64,000 nucleotides of DNA from Paragonimus westermani (Eukaryota > Platyhelminthes > Trematoda > Plagiorchiida > Troglotrematidae). The stretch covers positions 1 through 64,000 of the forward strand of contig QNGE01002706.1 of assembly GCA_008508345.1 (NCBI GenBank), written 5' to 3'. This document shows positions 36,146 through 49,169 of the stretch, piece after piece. The translations under genes were made by a program, and so were the position numbers. The notes under the pieces are model-generated. The model searched no databases. It saw nothing but the letters and a program-made list of their open reading frames with translations, and was not told where the DNA came from. Positions within the stretch are counted from its first letter, which is position 1. The number at the start of each line of letters is the position of its first letter.

Positions 36146-39100
36146 AATAAAAATCATACTCAATTTCCATACATTCAACCAGTTTGGCAGTTTGTCACAC
36201 GCACGCACGAACAAAAAAAATGTGGGCAAGAGCAATCAACGCCCATCAGCCGACTCGTATCCTGTATGAAAAATGCGACCCTCGCTTACGGCTGACCCCA
36301 CTTTCGTACACGAACACACGTTTCGCACACAGCCGTCTGGCTGACGTCTTCGGATTATTGATTCTCCCCATAGTTTGACTAAGCTGGATACCGTGTTTTT
36401 ATTGGCAGAAAACAGGCGACCGAGTCACTGTCACAGTGTCATTGAAAGGGCTGTTCTGCATTTTGTATGTTGACGCTCGGTTGATCCAGCTTTTCTGTGA
36501 CCTATACAACACTGCACAGCGAGAAAAAAAAGTCGTCCACGATCCTCATTGTTAGGAGTTAATCTGTGGTAATTAAACACTGTAACGAGAATTTCGCCCT
36601 ATACAGTAGCCAACCCTTGAATGCGGCTACTTTGCCACGCACCCATGAGAGGCTACCTATAAGGAGTTAGGAACAGAACCACTTAGATTAGTCAATCCTG
36701 TTTCGGATCAATCAGTGGATTGTTCGAAACGGGTGTACATACTAATGCTATTAAATAACCCCAGTTCGCAATGTTAGGAACCAGTTAATTTCGAAGAAAA
36801 TTACAACGAATCAGAGCAATTCATGATAGGTTCGGTTGACGAACGACACAAAAACGAAGCAACCTAGCGTAGTTGGACGAGATCGAAAGCTACATTTGGG
36901 TTCAAGTTTATTGTGTAACATAACGGAGAAGCCAGAGTATATTCCTATCCTATCGCGTTTAATATGGAGGATGCACTGTTATCAGTTGTTGAGAATTAGT
37001 TTGTTCTACCCACCGATTTACTCTCACAACTGTAATTCTTTTCTGCTCAACCTAACTAGTTGGACAGTGTTGATATCCACGTATCAAAGTACTCATTTTC
37101 TTACAGTCATGTACAACAAATTTATGGTCTATGAAAGGGACAGCCAACTCGAAACACATTCGGACAAAGTGCTCCACTGTGTACACGTTTGATCAATCTT
37201 CTAACTCGGGTGCCGTACGCGCCCTCACCCAACCTAGTACGATATTCGCATGGAAGAAGCAAACGCACTAAATATAAGACAACTTTACGTAACAGTAAGA
37301 ACTGCAAACTCAAACGATGAATGGCTTTTTTAGTCATAGAAACATCACAGCTGGGCCACATAGAAAGCATACAGCATAAAATATTTCACCTAACAATACC
37401 CGAGAACGGTTGTGCGCAGTTCGAACATCTGTTGTTCGGTTCACACGACAACCAAACTCTTAGAAATCGATGGATGATCGTACAACTCGACCAAGATGAT
37501 GCTGCACGGGAACGTGAGTGGGGGTAACCGTGAACAACTGAAATCCGGTGCCACAGATAAGTGCTAGTGTGTAATCAACCGCGGGAAGAGTGGACAGGTA
37601 TTCCAATCGAACAGTGAACTGCATGCGCAATGAACGATTCTCAATTTTTTTCATTTCACGAACAGAGATAGGCTTTCACATAGACTGTCGAAACAGAAAT
37701 GAACGAACGGAATCCATAACGCACCTGCTGCCCATCAATATGGAAAAACACCCGGCCCAACATGTACCATCGTTCTAGGTTCCGTGCATATAAGACTGAC
37801 TATATACCCAAGACAGGGGGTGTATGTTTTTTGAATATCTGTCAAAATTTGAAAAATAAACTGATAAAATTATGCTTACCATTCGTAGCTGATGTAAACC
37901 AGAACGAGCAATATAGTATCTGTCCGCAACCAGTCTTGACAGATAAGTAGACTTAACTGACTTCCACGAAAACAGTACACATACACAGGGTTTCAGCGCA
38001 GATCCATACTTACAACTGCCATAAATAGAGTTGCGGCTGCGACAGTTTTTCGGTTCCACGACTGTGAGCACATTGTTCTCAACGACGTTATTATGACCTG
38101 CGGTATAATTAACAAACAAAATGAGCTATTCCGGGATTCTTAATGGGGAAAGCACCATATTCCAACCACGTTTGGATGTAACTGTGGAAAGCCTCCCTAT
38201 GTGGTTCAACCCTGTGGAGCGACGTTGGCTGTTCAGTGGTGAGCGGCCACTGTTGAAATAAATACCAAGGCTGGGCTACAATTAAAAACTATTGCGGCGC
38301 AAAACAGGGCTGTATTTATAGTCGACACTCCAGTTTATTGACCGACTTGTTCGCCTACCTTCATTGTTTGGTGGCTTGTCTAATCTTACTGGATGTCGTG
38401 TCTTTTGTCTTCTGCCTGTAATACTGAATTGTCAACTAATAGTACTGCTCAGTTTGTTGATAGTTTCTTGTGCACTACGTGGATGCGTGGTGTTGGCCGT
38501 CGTATTTGATTGCCCCAACCGGTGCTCATCATTATTTGTTCGCATAGCTATTGGCGGGTATACTTGGTTTTGCCGACTGGCCTGAGGTCGCTACTGTGCT
38601 AGTCACCAATCAGCCTCAACCATGGTACACTTGGTTTGCATCTTACAAACGAGTGATGCTTCCAGCGGTTAAACAGCCGGCGGACTGGACAAAGTGTGTT
38701 GGAAAAACCGCGCACTCCCCACACGATGTCTTTCTACAAGCCTAATATTGCTCGGTAGACGGGAAGCGAATCCCTTAATTGAATGTGGCTATATCAAGCG
38801 AACCAAGTAGGCACAAACAGCTCGACGAACGGGTGAAGTAATTGTGAAGAACGAGCAGGCATTTGTACACTTTTTCAGAAATTATCCACAGTCAAAGAAA
38901 TCTGGCATCAGCGCTTGGCTGCACACTATCATGAGTTCTGGTTAGCCCATTCTACTGCTCTCCTACGATCCTTGAATGCGACCCAATGATTCATGTCGGC
39001 TTGGGAGGCTACCGTACTAATCAAGGTCATGGAGGTACTTACTAAATACTATCGAGGAGGAGCCAGTATCAGAGTATTGAACACATACCATGAAGTTCTA

Positions 39101-41132
39101 GTCTGACGTCAGTGTTGCGGGCGATTCTGGTTATTCTATAACAGGCGGCCTCGTTTATGGGTAGTACAGTACGTGCATTTGGGAAGTAAAGGGCAGGTCT
39201 GGACGCCAGGAAGACGATGGACCAGAAGCGACTGTTGGAAGAATGTGTACGTACAATGGGGGATGTGCCACCAAGGCGAGTGATAATGTACTGTTGCCCA
39301 GTGTGCGTTTGCACGTGAGCCATGCAAATGAACGTACGCGTCCGTTGTACTGTGTTTTAACATAATCTGTACCGGACTTCAAGCAATGAGCAACATCGCA
39401 GACAACGCGTCTTTTGTGATCACAACATGACAAGTCGGTTGCTGAAACCTGCTTTCCTTGCTCTTTCCAGCTGTCAAAACTTCCGACTATTTCCTACAAC
39501 AGACCCATATCTCTTGCATAAGTCGTTTTGTTTTCACAAACTGGTTAGAAGTCGTGATGATTTATCGACGAAGATGTTGAAGAAAAGATTTTAAAATGCT
39601 GTGGAATACATGGCAACCGGTAGGCATGTGCGCTAACAACTGTGTGTAGTTCTTAATAGCGATTACCATTTTATCTTCATCAACTTTTCATTACGCTACC
39701 AAGCGGATGTTGATTGAAATGCAAGGGTAAATGAAAAATATCAGAGCTCAGTAGGAAGGAGAAAATTGGATAAACACGTAGAAAAATGGCTTTGTATAAA
39801 GCAGAACGGTAACGTTTGTGTGTGTGTACCCCCGCCAGAGAGACGCATCGAACATCACACTTTTAACAGTTGACGACAGGGAGAGAGAATTTTCGACAGT
39901 GAGTAAACCAACTGAAACCCGTACAAAATTATCCAGAAAGACGAAAATTGATCATCGATATTATTAACGGCTTTCACGATATTCTTGGCTAAGGAAAGCA
40001 AAACAACAAAGGAGACATATTAAGGCTACGGAGGGCAGAAGCTACGACTCAAACACGACGCTCAGAAACTTGGCAAAAGAAATCAACGTATATATCTAGA
40101 TCTAGAAGAAGAAACGTACAAGAAAATATGAGTAATGTTAACGTAAACTGCCTTACAACTGTGAAAGGTTAACTCGTAGGTCAAGAACACGTTCCTTCCA
40201 CGAGAGTCACTTGATTGTTTGGTTGATATCAAATTGAAGATCAGGTTTCAGCATCCTCACTATGTGCAGAGTGATTGACAGTCTGTATTTACACAGAGGG
40301 TCGTTTATTGGGCTGTAGTTCAAATCTAATCCGCTCCCACTCCATCCAAAAACAGTGCGGTTACAGTGTGTTTCTCGAAAAACTATCGTAGACGATACCT
40401 TAAAGTAGCCAATCTGTGAACATTGTAAATCCGAAAAAACGGGATAAAAGTTATCGATTATAGACAGAACGAATACGTGCCTTCAGGACGGATCCGAAGG
40501 AGGATTCAATTCATAATCAAATAGGTTAAGAAAGATACCTGTCACAGTGAGCAACATTTCACGAAATCACTCCTCCTACCCATGTACACTGTCCAAGATT
40601 TGACCATTGTCGGAAGCTCAGACGCAGGTACATACAAGTCGGAACAAGTTTATTGATTTAGGAGGCGCAGTAATAAGCAGAGTCACTTTTGAAAAGCTGA
40701 GTAGAAACGAGATTATCGTCACTGACAATGGCGACAAACCAACACGTTCCATGGCTGAAAAAGTGAGCATCAATACAAACCAAGTGTTGAATGTAGTAAT
40801 GCATAGACACCGTAAGCTTTGCAGTGAAAAACGAACGTAGCACCAGTGTTGAATGAAACTGACCCAGAGCAAAAGTAGTCAAAAACTGCAAACTGAAGTG
40901 TGTATGATTGGTGGTAGCGTGACCTATTAAAGTACCTTCTTTTCACGGGTCCTGTGTCGTGTAAGGGACCACCAGAACAAGTCGATTTTAGGAATGAACA
41001 TTTCTCAAGAAAAAGGTAGTCGCTAACGTCAACTATTTTTTCGTCACACTTGCTGAAGAGTAATGCAGTTCGACGAGACATGCAGCCTTGATGTACTGCC
41101 GAATATACTGGTAACACTTTAGTAAAGAACAT

Positions 41133-41148
41133 CACCACCACCACCACC
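41133..41148 (+). repeat. CAC triplet run
   Basis: Five CAC units and one extra base, uninterrupted. A plain microsatellite. Confidence 0.8.
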
Positions 41149-41700
41149 ATAGTTTTGATCATACGTCAGAAAGGTATCACGTGGTGTGTTGCCAAGCTAT
41201 TGCTAGCTAAACTCACGCGTTACGGCCCAGAAGGAATGTGACCAACGTCAACCGGTGCACGTCAGAATGTACATTCGCAGCTAAGAGATCACGGCGAAAC
41301 GGTCTTTTGTGAGAATCGAACAGGCCACGTCACGACCAGCTGTAGGTCATAGATCACTGTACAAAAAAATGAACGAGATGGTTTCCAACCCTCAGCTCGC
41401 CTGCTTATTTGAAATCGTTGGACAATACAGATAAACAAGGGTAGTTCGCATCGGTTAGACTGCTCAAAGGTGACAAGAGAGACAGTATTGTAGCGAGAAG
41501 GCGTCCAATAAAGCACAATCTTTATTGTCCAAATCGCCAGTCACATGCAACGCGTGATCTCTCGTTTATGAGTCATAATTCCAACCCAAAACACCACCCC
41601 CAGTTTCCGTTCACACGTCGTGTGCACTTCTCACCGGTTTACGTGTGTGATCGGCGCCTTCCATCGGGGGGTTTTCCGCTTGCCATTCCTCGGCTGTTTG

Positions 41701-42020
41701 TCCGATTCCGTTGCGCGATGGCTCGTCCGGCTGCGCGTGCTGTCCACCATCCACCCAGTGTTGGCCTTGACCGTATTCCAACATCGTGTCGTGATGTTCC
41801 TCTAAATGTGGGAAAAACCACGCCTCCGATCTGGCCGTCTGTCGTATTTCGCCTGCCCTGCCTCGTCCGTTGGTCCGATCCAGTCGAGCGATGACTCATC
41901 CGGTCGCGCACGTTGTCCTTGATTCGATCGCAGCAGGCTTTTGAACGTACCTCCCCCGCGTTGAGGTATTCGGCCGAGCGCTCGAAAACTCGCACCTCCG
42001 ACCTGACAATCCACCACAGT
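41701..42020. repeat. GC-rich, CpG-rich tandem duplication, period about 173 bp
   Basis: TCCGATTCCGTTGCGCGATG at 41701 recurs at 41874 as TCCGATCCAGTCGAGCGATG, and the similarity continues through (G/A)CTC(G/A)TCCGG. A second matching block, CGCCTCCGATCTGG at 41821, recurs near 41993 as GCACCTCCGACCTGA, so two diverged units lie head to tail. Sixty-base lines inside the region count about 67% GC against roughly 40% around it. Open frames exist on both strands (41568-42120), including a repeated minus-strand D(C/G)Q(V/I)GG peptide, but GC-rich DNA lacks stops by composition, so coding is unproven. It could be a satellite fragment, a CpG-rich element or a repetitive coding relic. Confidence 0.6.
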
Positions 42021-42322
42021 ATGACTCGTCCTCCAAACTAGTCGTACTTTTACGTAGATGCGTTGGCTTCTCAGTATCATTAGTCCAAGTGACATCTGAA
42101 GAAGAGTGCTCATTTTTCAATTATTTGCAGTTCACACAAAACCACCATCGCGATCACTGTTATGTCTGACTGTACACCCGATGCGGAGTAGCGTGAATGG
42201 ACGACGAATTATCAATGCAATTGGTGGGAATTCATCCCCGCAAAGATTGTTTTCGCTGCAAACTGACACAAACTGCCGTGCAGAGAAGTAACGATCTGCC
42301 AGAACACCGTTATCTAGGGATA

Positions 42323-42348
42323 TCTGGGTGAGCAGTCTGGGTGAGCAG
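42323..42348 (+). repeat. 13-bp direct repeat, two copies
   Basis: TCTGGGTGAGCAG is present twice in tandem without mismatch. Confidence 0.7.
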
Positions 42349-45300
42349 TATTAATAGCAGGTAATTTCATTAGACGTTCTTGTACTCATCTCAGTTTGCT
42401 GGCCGTGTGATCTGAACATCTGATAGATTAAATGAGAGTTCATGCAAAGACAGAATCACCGCTGCTATACAAAGTGAGAATTCCAATACGATCGAGGAAT
42501 CTTCTACCCCTAAAGCTCCCATGTGCACATTCCTATCTAACCTTTTGTTACCAAAATGCGGTCTATCAGTGTGCCCTTCAAGTTCCAAATAACTGCCACA
42601 TTTTGGTCTTAGATGATCGACCCGACGAGCTCGATGCAGTTGCAAGGATCCAAGTGAAATGATGAACAGATAAATGAACGATAATTAACAAACGTCACGT
42701 AATCGATCAATGCCCAGAAATGAGTAACAAAGATACAAGAGTGCACCGTGTACGTCGGGATGGCAGACAATCAGACAGCTCATCCACAAAAATGTGATGA
42801 GTTGCACACAGGATGCGTGCTCTTTCCCCTTCACATCTGCGCCTGCCATCCGAAACCAACTGTGCTACAATAAAAGGTACTTTTAGCAAACAAGTGTACT
42901 TGTCTGTGACTTGAGAATGATACCTGAGAGCATAACGAAAGTTATAGCGAAAGAACGCTGGCCAATAAAAGGAGAGTCAAGGTATTTTAAAGTCGAGAAA
43001 GAGAAATCACTTTCATACATACTACATGTATAAGTTTCTTTTCGAAAGTCACTTCTAGAAAGGATCACTCCCTCAAGAAGACCATTTTTATGTAGTCTTC
43101 TGGGACTTTTGTAGAAGTTCAGGATCATAAAAATATCACCTCACTCTCCCCCCACCCCGATACTGCCAAGTTCTGGTTCACCTTCTCTAGGGAAACCACG
43201 ACGGTTAACATCACGATTATCTACAATGAGTTCTTAGAGGTAGCGTACGCCAGGCAGTTAGTCGTTCCGAAGACAGCCTGTAGTGTCCATTATTTCACCG
43301 AATTCCTAAAAACGAATACTATTTTTGTCAATCTGTTGTATTTGAAACCAACGATCAGTGGCGGATTGAGAACAAAACTCGACGTACACACTGTTAAATT
43401 AAGTACAGCCCATAGCTCACAGACCTAGTCAAATATTCAACAGCAAATGCTTACAGCTTGCGGAAAAACGAAGTATCAATGAGAATAAGACGATGTCGCC
43501 AAGAGTTTGAGAGATGAACCCGACTTACAATAGGACACACTTTACACATTGATTTCACTCCCCTGCGTTATCTGTCCAGCTCAGGCTTCCGTCAGTTAAT
43601 CGTGGCATCGACAAAATGTTGTCGGTGTGACAAACAACCGGTACGACCGAACCACCTAAGTATGTACACACTTAAAACGGCCTGACACTTGCTACCACTT
43701 GTATATTTACTCACCTTATCGTTGGTAGCCCACTAAAGCCATCCATTGAGAACGACTGAACCAGTATATCGATGGTACACGGAAGCTTACTCTGGTTTCA
43801 GTTACACAACTCAACTTGTAATCCATGCCTGACAAATCACCAGTAGTCTTCGAACAAATATGAAACAGTGGAGGGCGCCTCCAGTTATTCTACTGGGGGC
43901 AATGTGTTTATCTGTCACCAGCAACCACAGGAATATTTGAAACAGTTTAGAAAGTGTAGCACTAAGTGTTTGAAGTTCAAAGAGAGGGTCATTGTACAAA
44001 CGGGTACAACGAACCATTTTAGAATGAATAAAATATGCACTCTGTCTGTTTCCTGTGTACCGTTGATGCACACAGTCTGGGTGTTTCTCCGTCAAAAACA
44101 GACCACTCTACCAGTTGTCTTGCTGGGAAGTGACTAACATACACACACCCTCATCACTGACCCAACTCCAAAATTTAAAAGTCACTTCAAAAGATCTTCA
44201 ACGGTCCAGTTCGATTCAAAAATAGAAAACAGTGATTTGCATTCAAGTGAAAAAGATACCGTGAAGCTAGTAAGTAACTGGCTCTTATCCACTTCAATTC
44301 ACATCCGAAAGTGTAGAATGGGACAAGCACATAATTATTAATTAAATCGGTTATGGTTGGTGCAAAACTAGACGAGGGGAGGGGGGAACACAGATAGTAC
44401 TGTCCAAGTAGCTCGTACTTTCTTGAGGATCCGAAGGAAAACAGACGAGCAGAATAGAATAACAAAAGCCACACCCAACAAGGACAAATAAAACTTGTTG
44501 TCGATTTCACAGGTGCTCGTCTGGTTAACAAAAAGCCGACAGAACACCAAAGCCAGCCTGATAAAAATTAACGTGCATTCTGATGAAGTAGACAATAAGA
44601 TTTTGGCCACTCTAGGAAAAACGAAGTTAAACAAACCGATTATGTTTTGAAAACAATCACTTGAATAGGAGGAGGTGATACGTGTTGTATTTGTTAAGAA
44701 GTTAGGGTCCAAGCTATGACAATCATAGAAAAGCACGGTTTCGACCGAAAAACACTGACCTTCTGAGAGTGCACCTGCTCTACGAACTTTTTCCCAGAAA
44801 TTTCGTACTGCAAGTACTAATGTCGGACGTAAAGAATGTACATTTCAGTGGAATTAATTTGTGCGATAGGGTCATGTACAATACAAGGGTGAGACAGTGT
44901 ACAATGAAGATATACAAACTAACGGGTACTGAGGAACACAGATGTGAGACATACTGGCATAAAAACAACCGAAGCAACAAAACAGAATATAGAGACCGAA
45001 CCCACCCAACCCCATTCCGAATGAAGTTTTAAACTCACATGTCTTTTTCATGAAATTAATGGAATGCCACTCTGAAATAATTTCACAAGAAAGGTATCTG
45101 ATTCCGTTAGGTATTCGATTTCAAAGTCACCTTGGTTGAATCGAGTCCGCTTAAGGATACTGTGAATAACCCAACAGTTTTGTGAACAACATAATGTTGT
45201 TGAAGCAGATATCTAGCAGGTACTCAGACATGTACGAAACTCATTGACTATATGGACGATTTAGATGGAATTAGGGAACATTTTTACTCAGGATGTGTAT

Positions 45301-46768
45301 TCGAGTAACACACTGACTCAGGTGAAGTGGAACACTATTTTTGCTGTTGCTGTACGCAAACACTCGCTGCTTGAATATCGAAAACTACCAGTCAGAAATT
45401 AAATGACCAAAATCAAGGTCGTGCGAACCACCAGCAAACCGACTATCGGTCTAACTAGTAATCTGAAAACGCAGCGCGATAATTTACGGGTAATACCATT
45501 AATTGAAAACAGATGTTTCAAGCTGCGTGAAAATGATAGCTCTGTCAATCAGAACACGCCCAAACAGTACATCCTTAAGAGTTCTCGCTATGGTAACGCA
45601 AAAAACTGACCAAATCAAACTGTTCGCCCTAGAGGTACGTGTTAGAATGTAACATACGACAGGAATACCAACCAACAGTAAAAAATAAACTAAATATTCG
45701 ATGGCAGACAAAACCGTGGATAATTTCGACTATGTGTAAACATTATTGCTAATGGTTGCTTATGAGAATGTTGGTTTTGCCGTCATGTCGGTTCATAAAC
45801 TTGAACAGGGTACTACCACAAAGACTAAATTGGGATCCATTGACATCACTTGATAACACACGCACACGTCCGATCCAGTATCCTACACAGATGTAAACGC
45901 CCAGGCAAGATTTGGAGTGTGACGGAGTGATCTGATCGTAAAAGAAACCGTACATTGGACGGTACTCACAGGCTACCGATAGCAAAACCAACAGTGCACG
46001 TACAGTAGAAGTATCAGTGAGACACAATTAAAAGTGCATCGAAAAGAGATCCGCGGGTAATTTTAGAAAACTAGACTGAGTCTTGAGCTTTGATGGTTAT
46101 GTATGTTTTTACATGATTATACGGATGAAATACACTTGTGGTCTGACAACCCAATAAACCGGTTTTAAATGTGAACCATGAATAACCATGACAACTGTCT
46201 ACTAACTACGGCTTATCGATGGTTGGCACTCATCGGCAGTCACAATCGACAATGATCTAAGGAGACCTTGTAAAAAAACTGAATTCCACTCAAAAAGCAC
46301 CAAAAATCCAAAAATCAAGAATGAACCATACAAATATGAATGACGTCAGCGGAATCGAATTCGCACCTTAGAGAGTAGAGGGTTTCGTCCATGGACAACA
46401 ACTAGACTAGACTATTCAATGGATACGGCATACATGCTATGCAAGTAAAAATAAACAACGTAATATAATGTGAAAGACTATGAGAATAATGGAATTATGT
46501 AAAGACACACTCTTAACACCCAATCCAATTCATAACTACAATTACAATGGAACTTAGTGTTCGATCTGCTTTGTTAATCGGACATATGACTGTCAGAACA
46601 TGTTAGCTGCTATCGCTATAATCATTGGCGGTACTACATTGACAGCTGACGCTAATACCTGGCTGTTACACAACAGTAGAATCAGCATGGCCCGGTGTGA
46701 TTGTCTAGTGAGTGGGAAGCATGGTGCTCTAATTATGAAAAATACTCACGATTAACCTTAACTAATCA

Positions 46769-46786
46769 AGGTAATGATCATTACCT
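46769..46786. repeat. perfect 18-bp palindrome
   Basis: AGGTAATGATCATTACCT equals its reverse complement, centred on TGATCA. The type resembles homeodomain-style dyads (TAAT...ATTA), but no regulatory role can be shown. Confidence 0.6.
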
Positions 46787-47743
46787 CTTGAAGTGCGACT
46801 TAGGGAGCATCTGTAAGATAACCCTTCTGTAGTTTTCATTGCCCCGGCTTACGGAAGGTTCAGTCAAACAAGTACAAGGCGTGTGAATCACCAAAGCGCA
46901 ATTCTGACCTCAATTTACATACCAGGGTTCAGAATAAAGTGTAACGGATTGAATATCAGCCAAGCTGACCACATTCTATTAGGATTATGCACTTTCGATG
47001 GGAGGAAACCAAACAACTCTCTTGAATTCGACAATCACGGGTGACAAATTCCACTAAGTGCTCATTGTCTCTCTCTCCTAGCACATGGGGCGTGTCACAT
47101 TCATGTGAACTACTTTAAGTGGAGATGCGAATGTACACTTGCACAAATCGAGTTCTGGAATGCGGATTAAAGTAACACTTGAAATACCATTCCCAAATGA
47201 GTTAGTATCAGGAAGGCAAGCTGAAGATATCGGAAAGGCAGTTCCACACCCATACACCAAAGTGACATCACAATTCGTGGATTAGTTGTGCAACCAGTGC
47301 ACTTACAACAGACAAAACACACAGTTGATCTTAGGCTCGTCCTTAGATTCGGTCAAAATCTTAACTGAACCAAAGAATGTCATCAAAAGAACGTTAGTGA
47401 TAAAAACCCTCAATAAGATCACAGGTTTGTGTCAATAATCTTACAGCAGAGTTCAAAATTCCTAGATGTTTTAAGCGACAATGACGGACTACTCGATTTG
47501 TGTTTGCAAATCAGTTTGAAATCGAGCTAGAAGTAAGGGAATATGTTTCGGATAACAAGAGTGTGGATTATAAAATACCCAGAACGTGGCCTCGGAACTG
47601 TTCTCATTTCACTGTGCCGATGAAGGAGGGCATAAAACACCAGTGAATGTGGTCCACAACGCTTAGGTAAGCAAACAAGTTAACCACTTGAGAAACCCCA
47701 CCAAGGCAAGGGAATGAGAAGAAACGTAACTGGGCCGCCTTAC

Positions 47744-47841
47744 CATCTTTGTCCACCAGAATCGGTTCACCCAATTGGACGTAGAAGAATTCTGATTTCT
47801 CGTAATCGTTGTCATCCACAATCCGAACACGAATGATATCT
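47744..47841 (-). CDS. Na+/Ca2+ exchanger, Calx-beta exon at the alternative-splicing position
   Basis: This 98-bp exon (one base, 32 codons, one base) has an acceptor reading TTATTTCGCAG and a donor GTAAGG. The product reads DIIRVRIVDDNDYEKSEFFY then VQLGEPILVDKD. This is the Calx-beta strand pattern I.V.I.DD..YE....F...LGEP, the Ca2+-sensing fold of the NCX loop. In vertebrate NCX1 the corresponding segment is the mutually exclusive exon A or B, which sets Ca2+ sensitivity. Here I see only one version. The exon needs two bases from an upstream exon and hands a single G to the next. The read-through reading beyond DKDG (KAAQL...) is intron. The exon is well supported; a second, competing version was looked for in the downstream intron and not seen. 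Confidence 0.93.
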
Positions 47842-48784
47842 CTGCGAAATAAGCGGGAAAAAGCAACCTTGTCAGAATCGGGCAACAAACATAGGACAGA
47901 AAACCAAATGCAGAAGATCAATTGGACAGTAAATTTCAGGATATCACCAGTGGCCATTGCTTATCAGTGTAAACAAACACTTCCATTTTTAGAACCTCAA
48001 ATACACAGATTATTATCCAACAGAGCACAGTCTCGCTACAAAAATAGAAATCCATCATGAAACGCCCTTTGAGCACCACTTAAGCATAAGCCAGCGGATT
48101 TCCGGGGACACTACATACAAACGGTTTCACACGTTCGGGTCAAGAGAAATGACTGATCATTGGAGAACAAAGAGTTTGAATACGTGAATACGGAGAGCGA
48201 ATCACAAAGTCTAAGCTAGTCAGAATAGAAAATCATGGTCAAAAATGTACTTACAACATGATTAGGCATGGGGGTTGTACTGAATCCATTCAACGGTAAA
48301 CAAGATGGGCGGCAATTCGTGGTCAGGACAACCTCGATAATAACATGCACACACAGCGTAGTGCAGTCAAGGTGTACACGATCGAAATGGTCTCAATCGG
48401 GGAACACTTCAATTTGTTCGAATGCGAACACCCACATGCATGAAGGTGAGCGTTAGCAATTAAGAATTGCCTACAAAATTTTGAGCCAAATCATGAACAA
48501 AACAAAACAAAATTAAGGTAGAAATTTTGTCCTTGTTCAGATTAATCCTACCCAAAGCATGAGGATAAAACAATGAACGAAAATTGAAATAATTGAGTGA
48601 CAGTGCAAAGTTAGCGAAACAGTACTGGAAAGTGGTAGGGGATTTAGTCGCTAAAATTTGAACAGTTAAACACAGCTGTCACATTCCCATAAATTTTCTA
48701 GTACACCGATTTCGAAACGAAATACCGTACTCCAGTTTCACTCTTCTTAGAGTTTGTCAAACTTTCGTGTGGCAACCGTGTTGA

Positions 48785-48833
48785 CACCTACGATATTTAC
48801 CTCACATTAGACACGACTGAATTATCGTAGGTG
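48785..48833. repeat. inverted repeat, 11-bp arms, beside a tRNA-A-box-like segment
   Basis: CACCTACGATA (48785-48795) and TATCGTAGGTG (48823-48833) are exact reverse complements across 27 bases. On the minus strand the bases just after the left arm read GTCAACACGGTTGCC, the A-box segment also found at 8011-8025. This may be the end of a short non-autonomous element. No target duplication is evident. Confidence 0.6.
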
Positions 48834-49082
48834 AGCGCTCAGCAGCAGTGCCTTATGGGTACTTCTCAGATTGTCTGATCGCCTCTAGAGGAGACACTAA
48901 CTGTCCTGTTAATTCCAACCAATGACCTCATGAGCAAGACTTTTCGTCAAGCTGAAATCACAAAAAGCATTGAATTTGTTGAATAATATTTTAATTACTG
49001 GTAAACGGTAGAGGATTTGGTTGATATAAGCCGAACATCACTCCCAGGTGATCGTAGCCGTCACAGCAGCATGCAGGGGCGG

Positions 49083-49169
49083 AACATGAGTGATGTTTTT
49101 CGAAGGGGGCTAACTAAAAGTCTATGGGAATGATACGGTTGTGATCAACTGTGAGTGGTGTTCAACTTA
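49083..49169 (+). repeat. dispersed repeat, copy 3 (older)
   Basis: It aligns over about 85 bases with copy 2 (36055-36145), sharing CATGAG, TTTTCGA, GGCT, AAAGTCTAT, GAATG and the ending GTGAGTG(A/G)TGTTCAACTT. It is more diverged than copies 1 and 2 are from each other, suggesting more than one burst of activity. Confidence 0.55.

Larger units (their letters stand above)
31069..47743 (-). other. exchanger intron, about 16.7 kb, repeat-rich
   Basis: The donor GTAAGG begins at 47743 and the acceptor AG is at 31070-31069. It lies where NCX genes of other animals place their alternatively spliced exons. It holds a TACA-rich simple repeat at 31091-31113 just upstream of the acceptor, a possible decayed gag-like stretch (31660-32600), an unrelated exon candidate (33215-33406), a triplet repeat (35637-35678), a possible cassette exon (35804-35827), a dispersed repeat copy (36055-36145), a CAC run (41133-41148), a GC-rich tandem duplication (41701-42020) and a palindrome (46769-46786). 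The rest shows nothing I can support. Confidence 0.85.

Noticed and set aside
38245..38760. TATA-like and AATAAA-like elements with short hydrophobic frames, considered as a solo LTR
   Set aside because: The elements point in opposing directions and the spacing does not form a consistent LTR in either orientation.
41568..42120. Five overlapping frames of 61-118 codons in the GC-rich block
   Set aside because: High GC removes stop codons in every frame. A tandem repeat explains the pattern better than several overlapping genes.
43714..43755. Minus-strand 41-nt segment between TTCAG and a GTGAGT donor, considered as an exchanger cassette exon
   Set aside because: Its length is not a multiple of three and, in the exchanger phase, it contains a stop.
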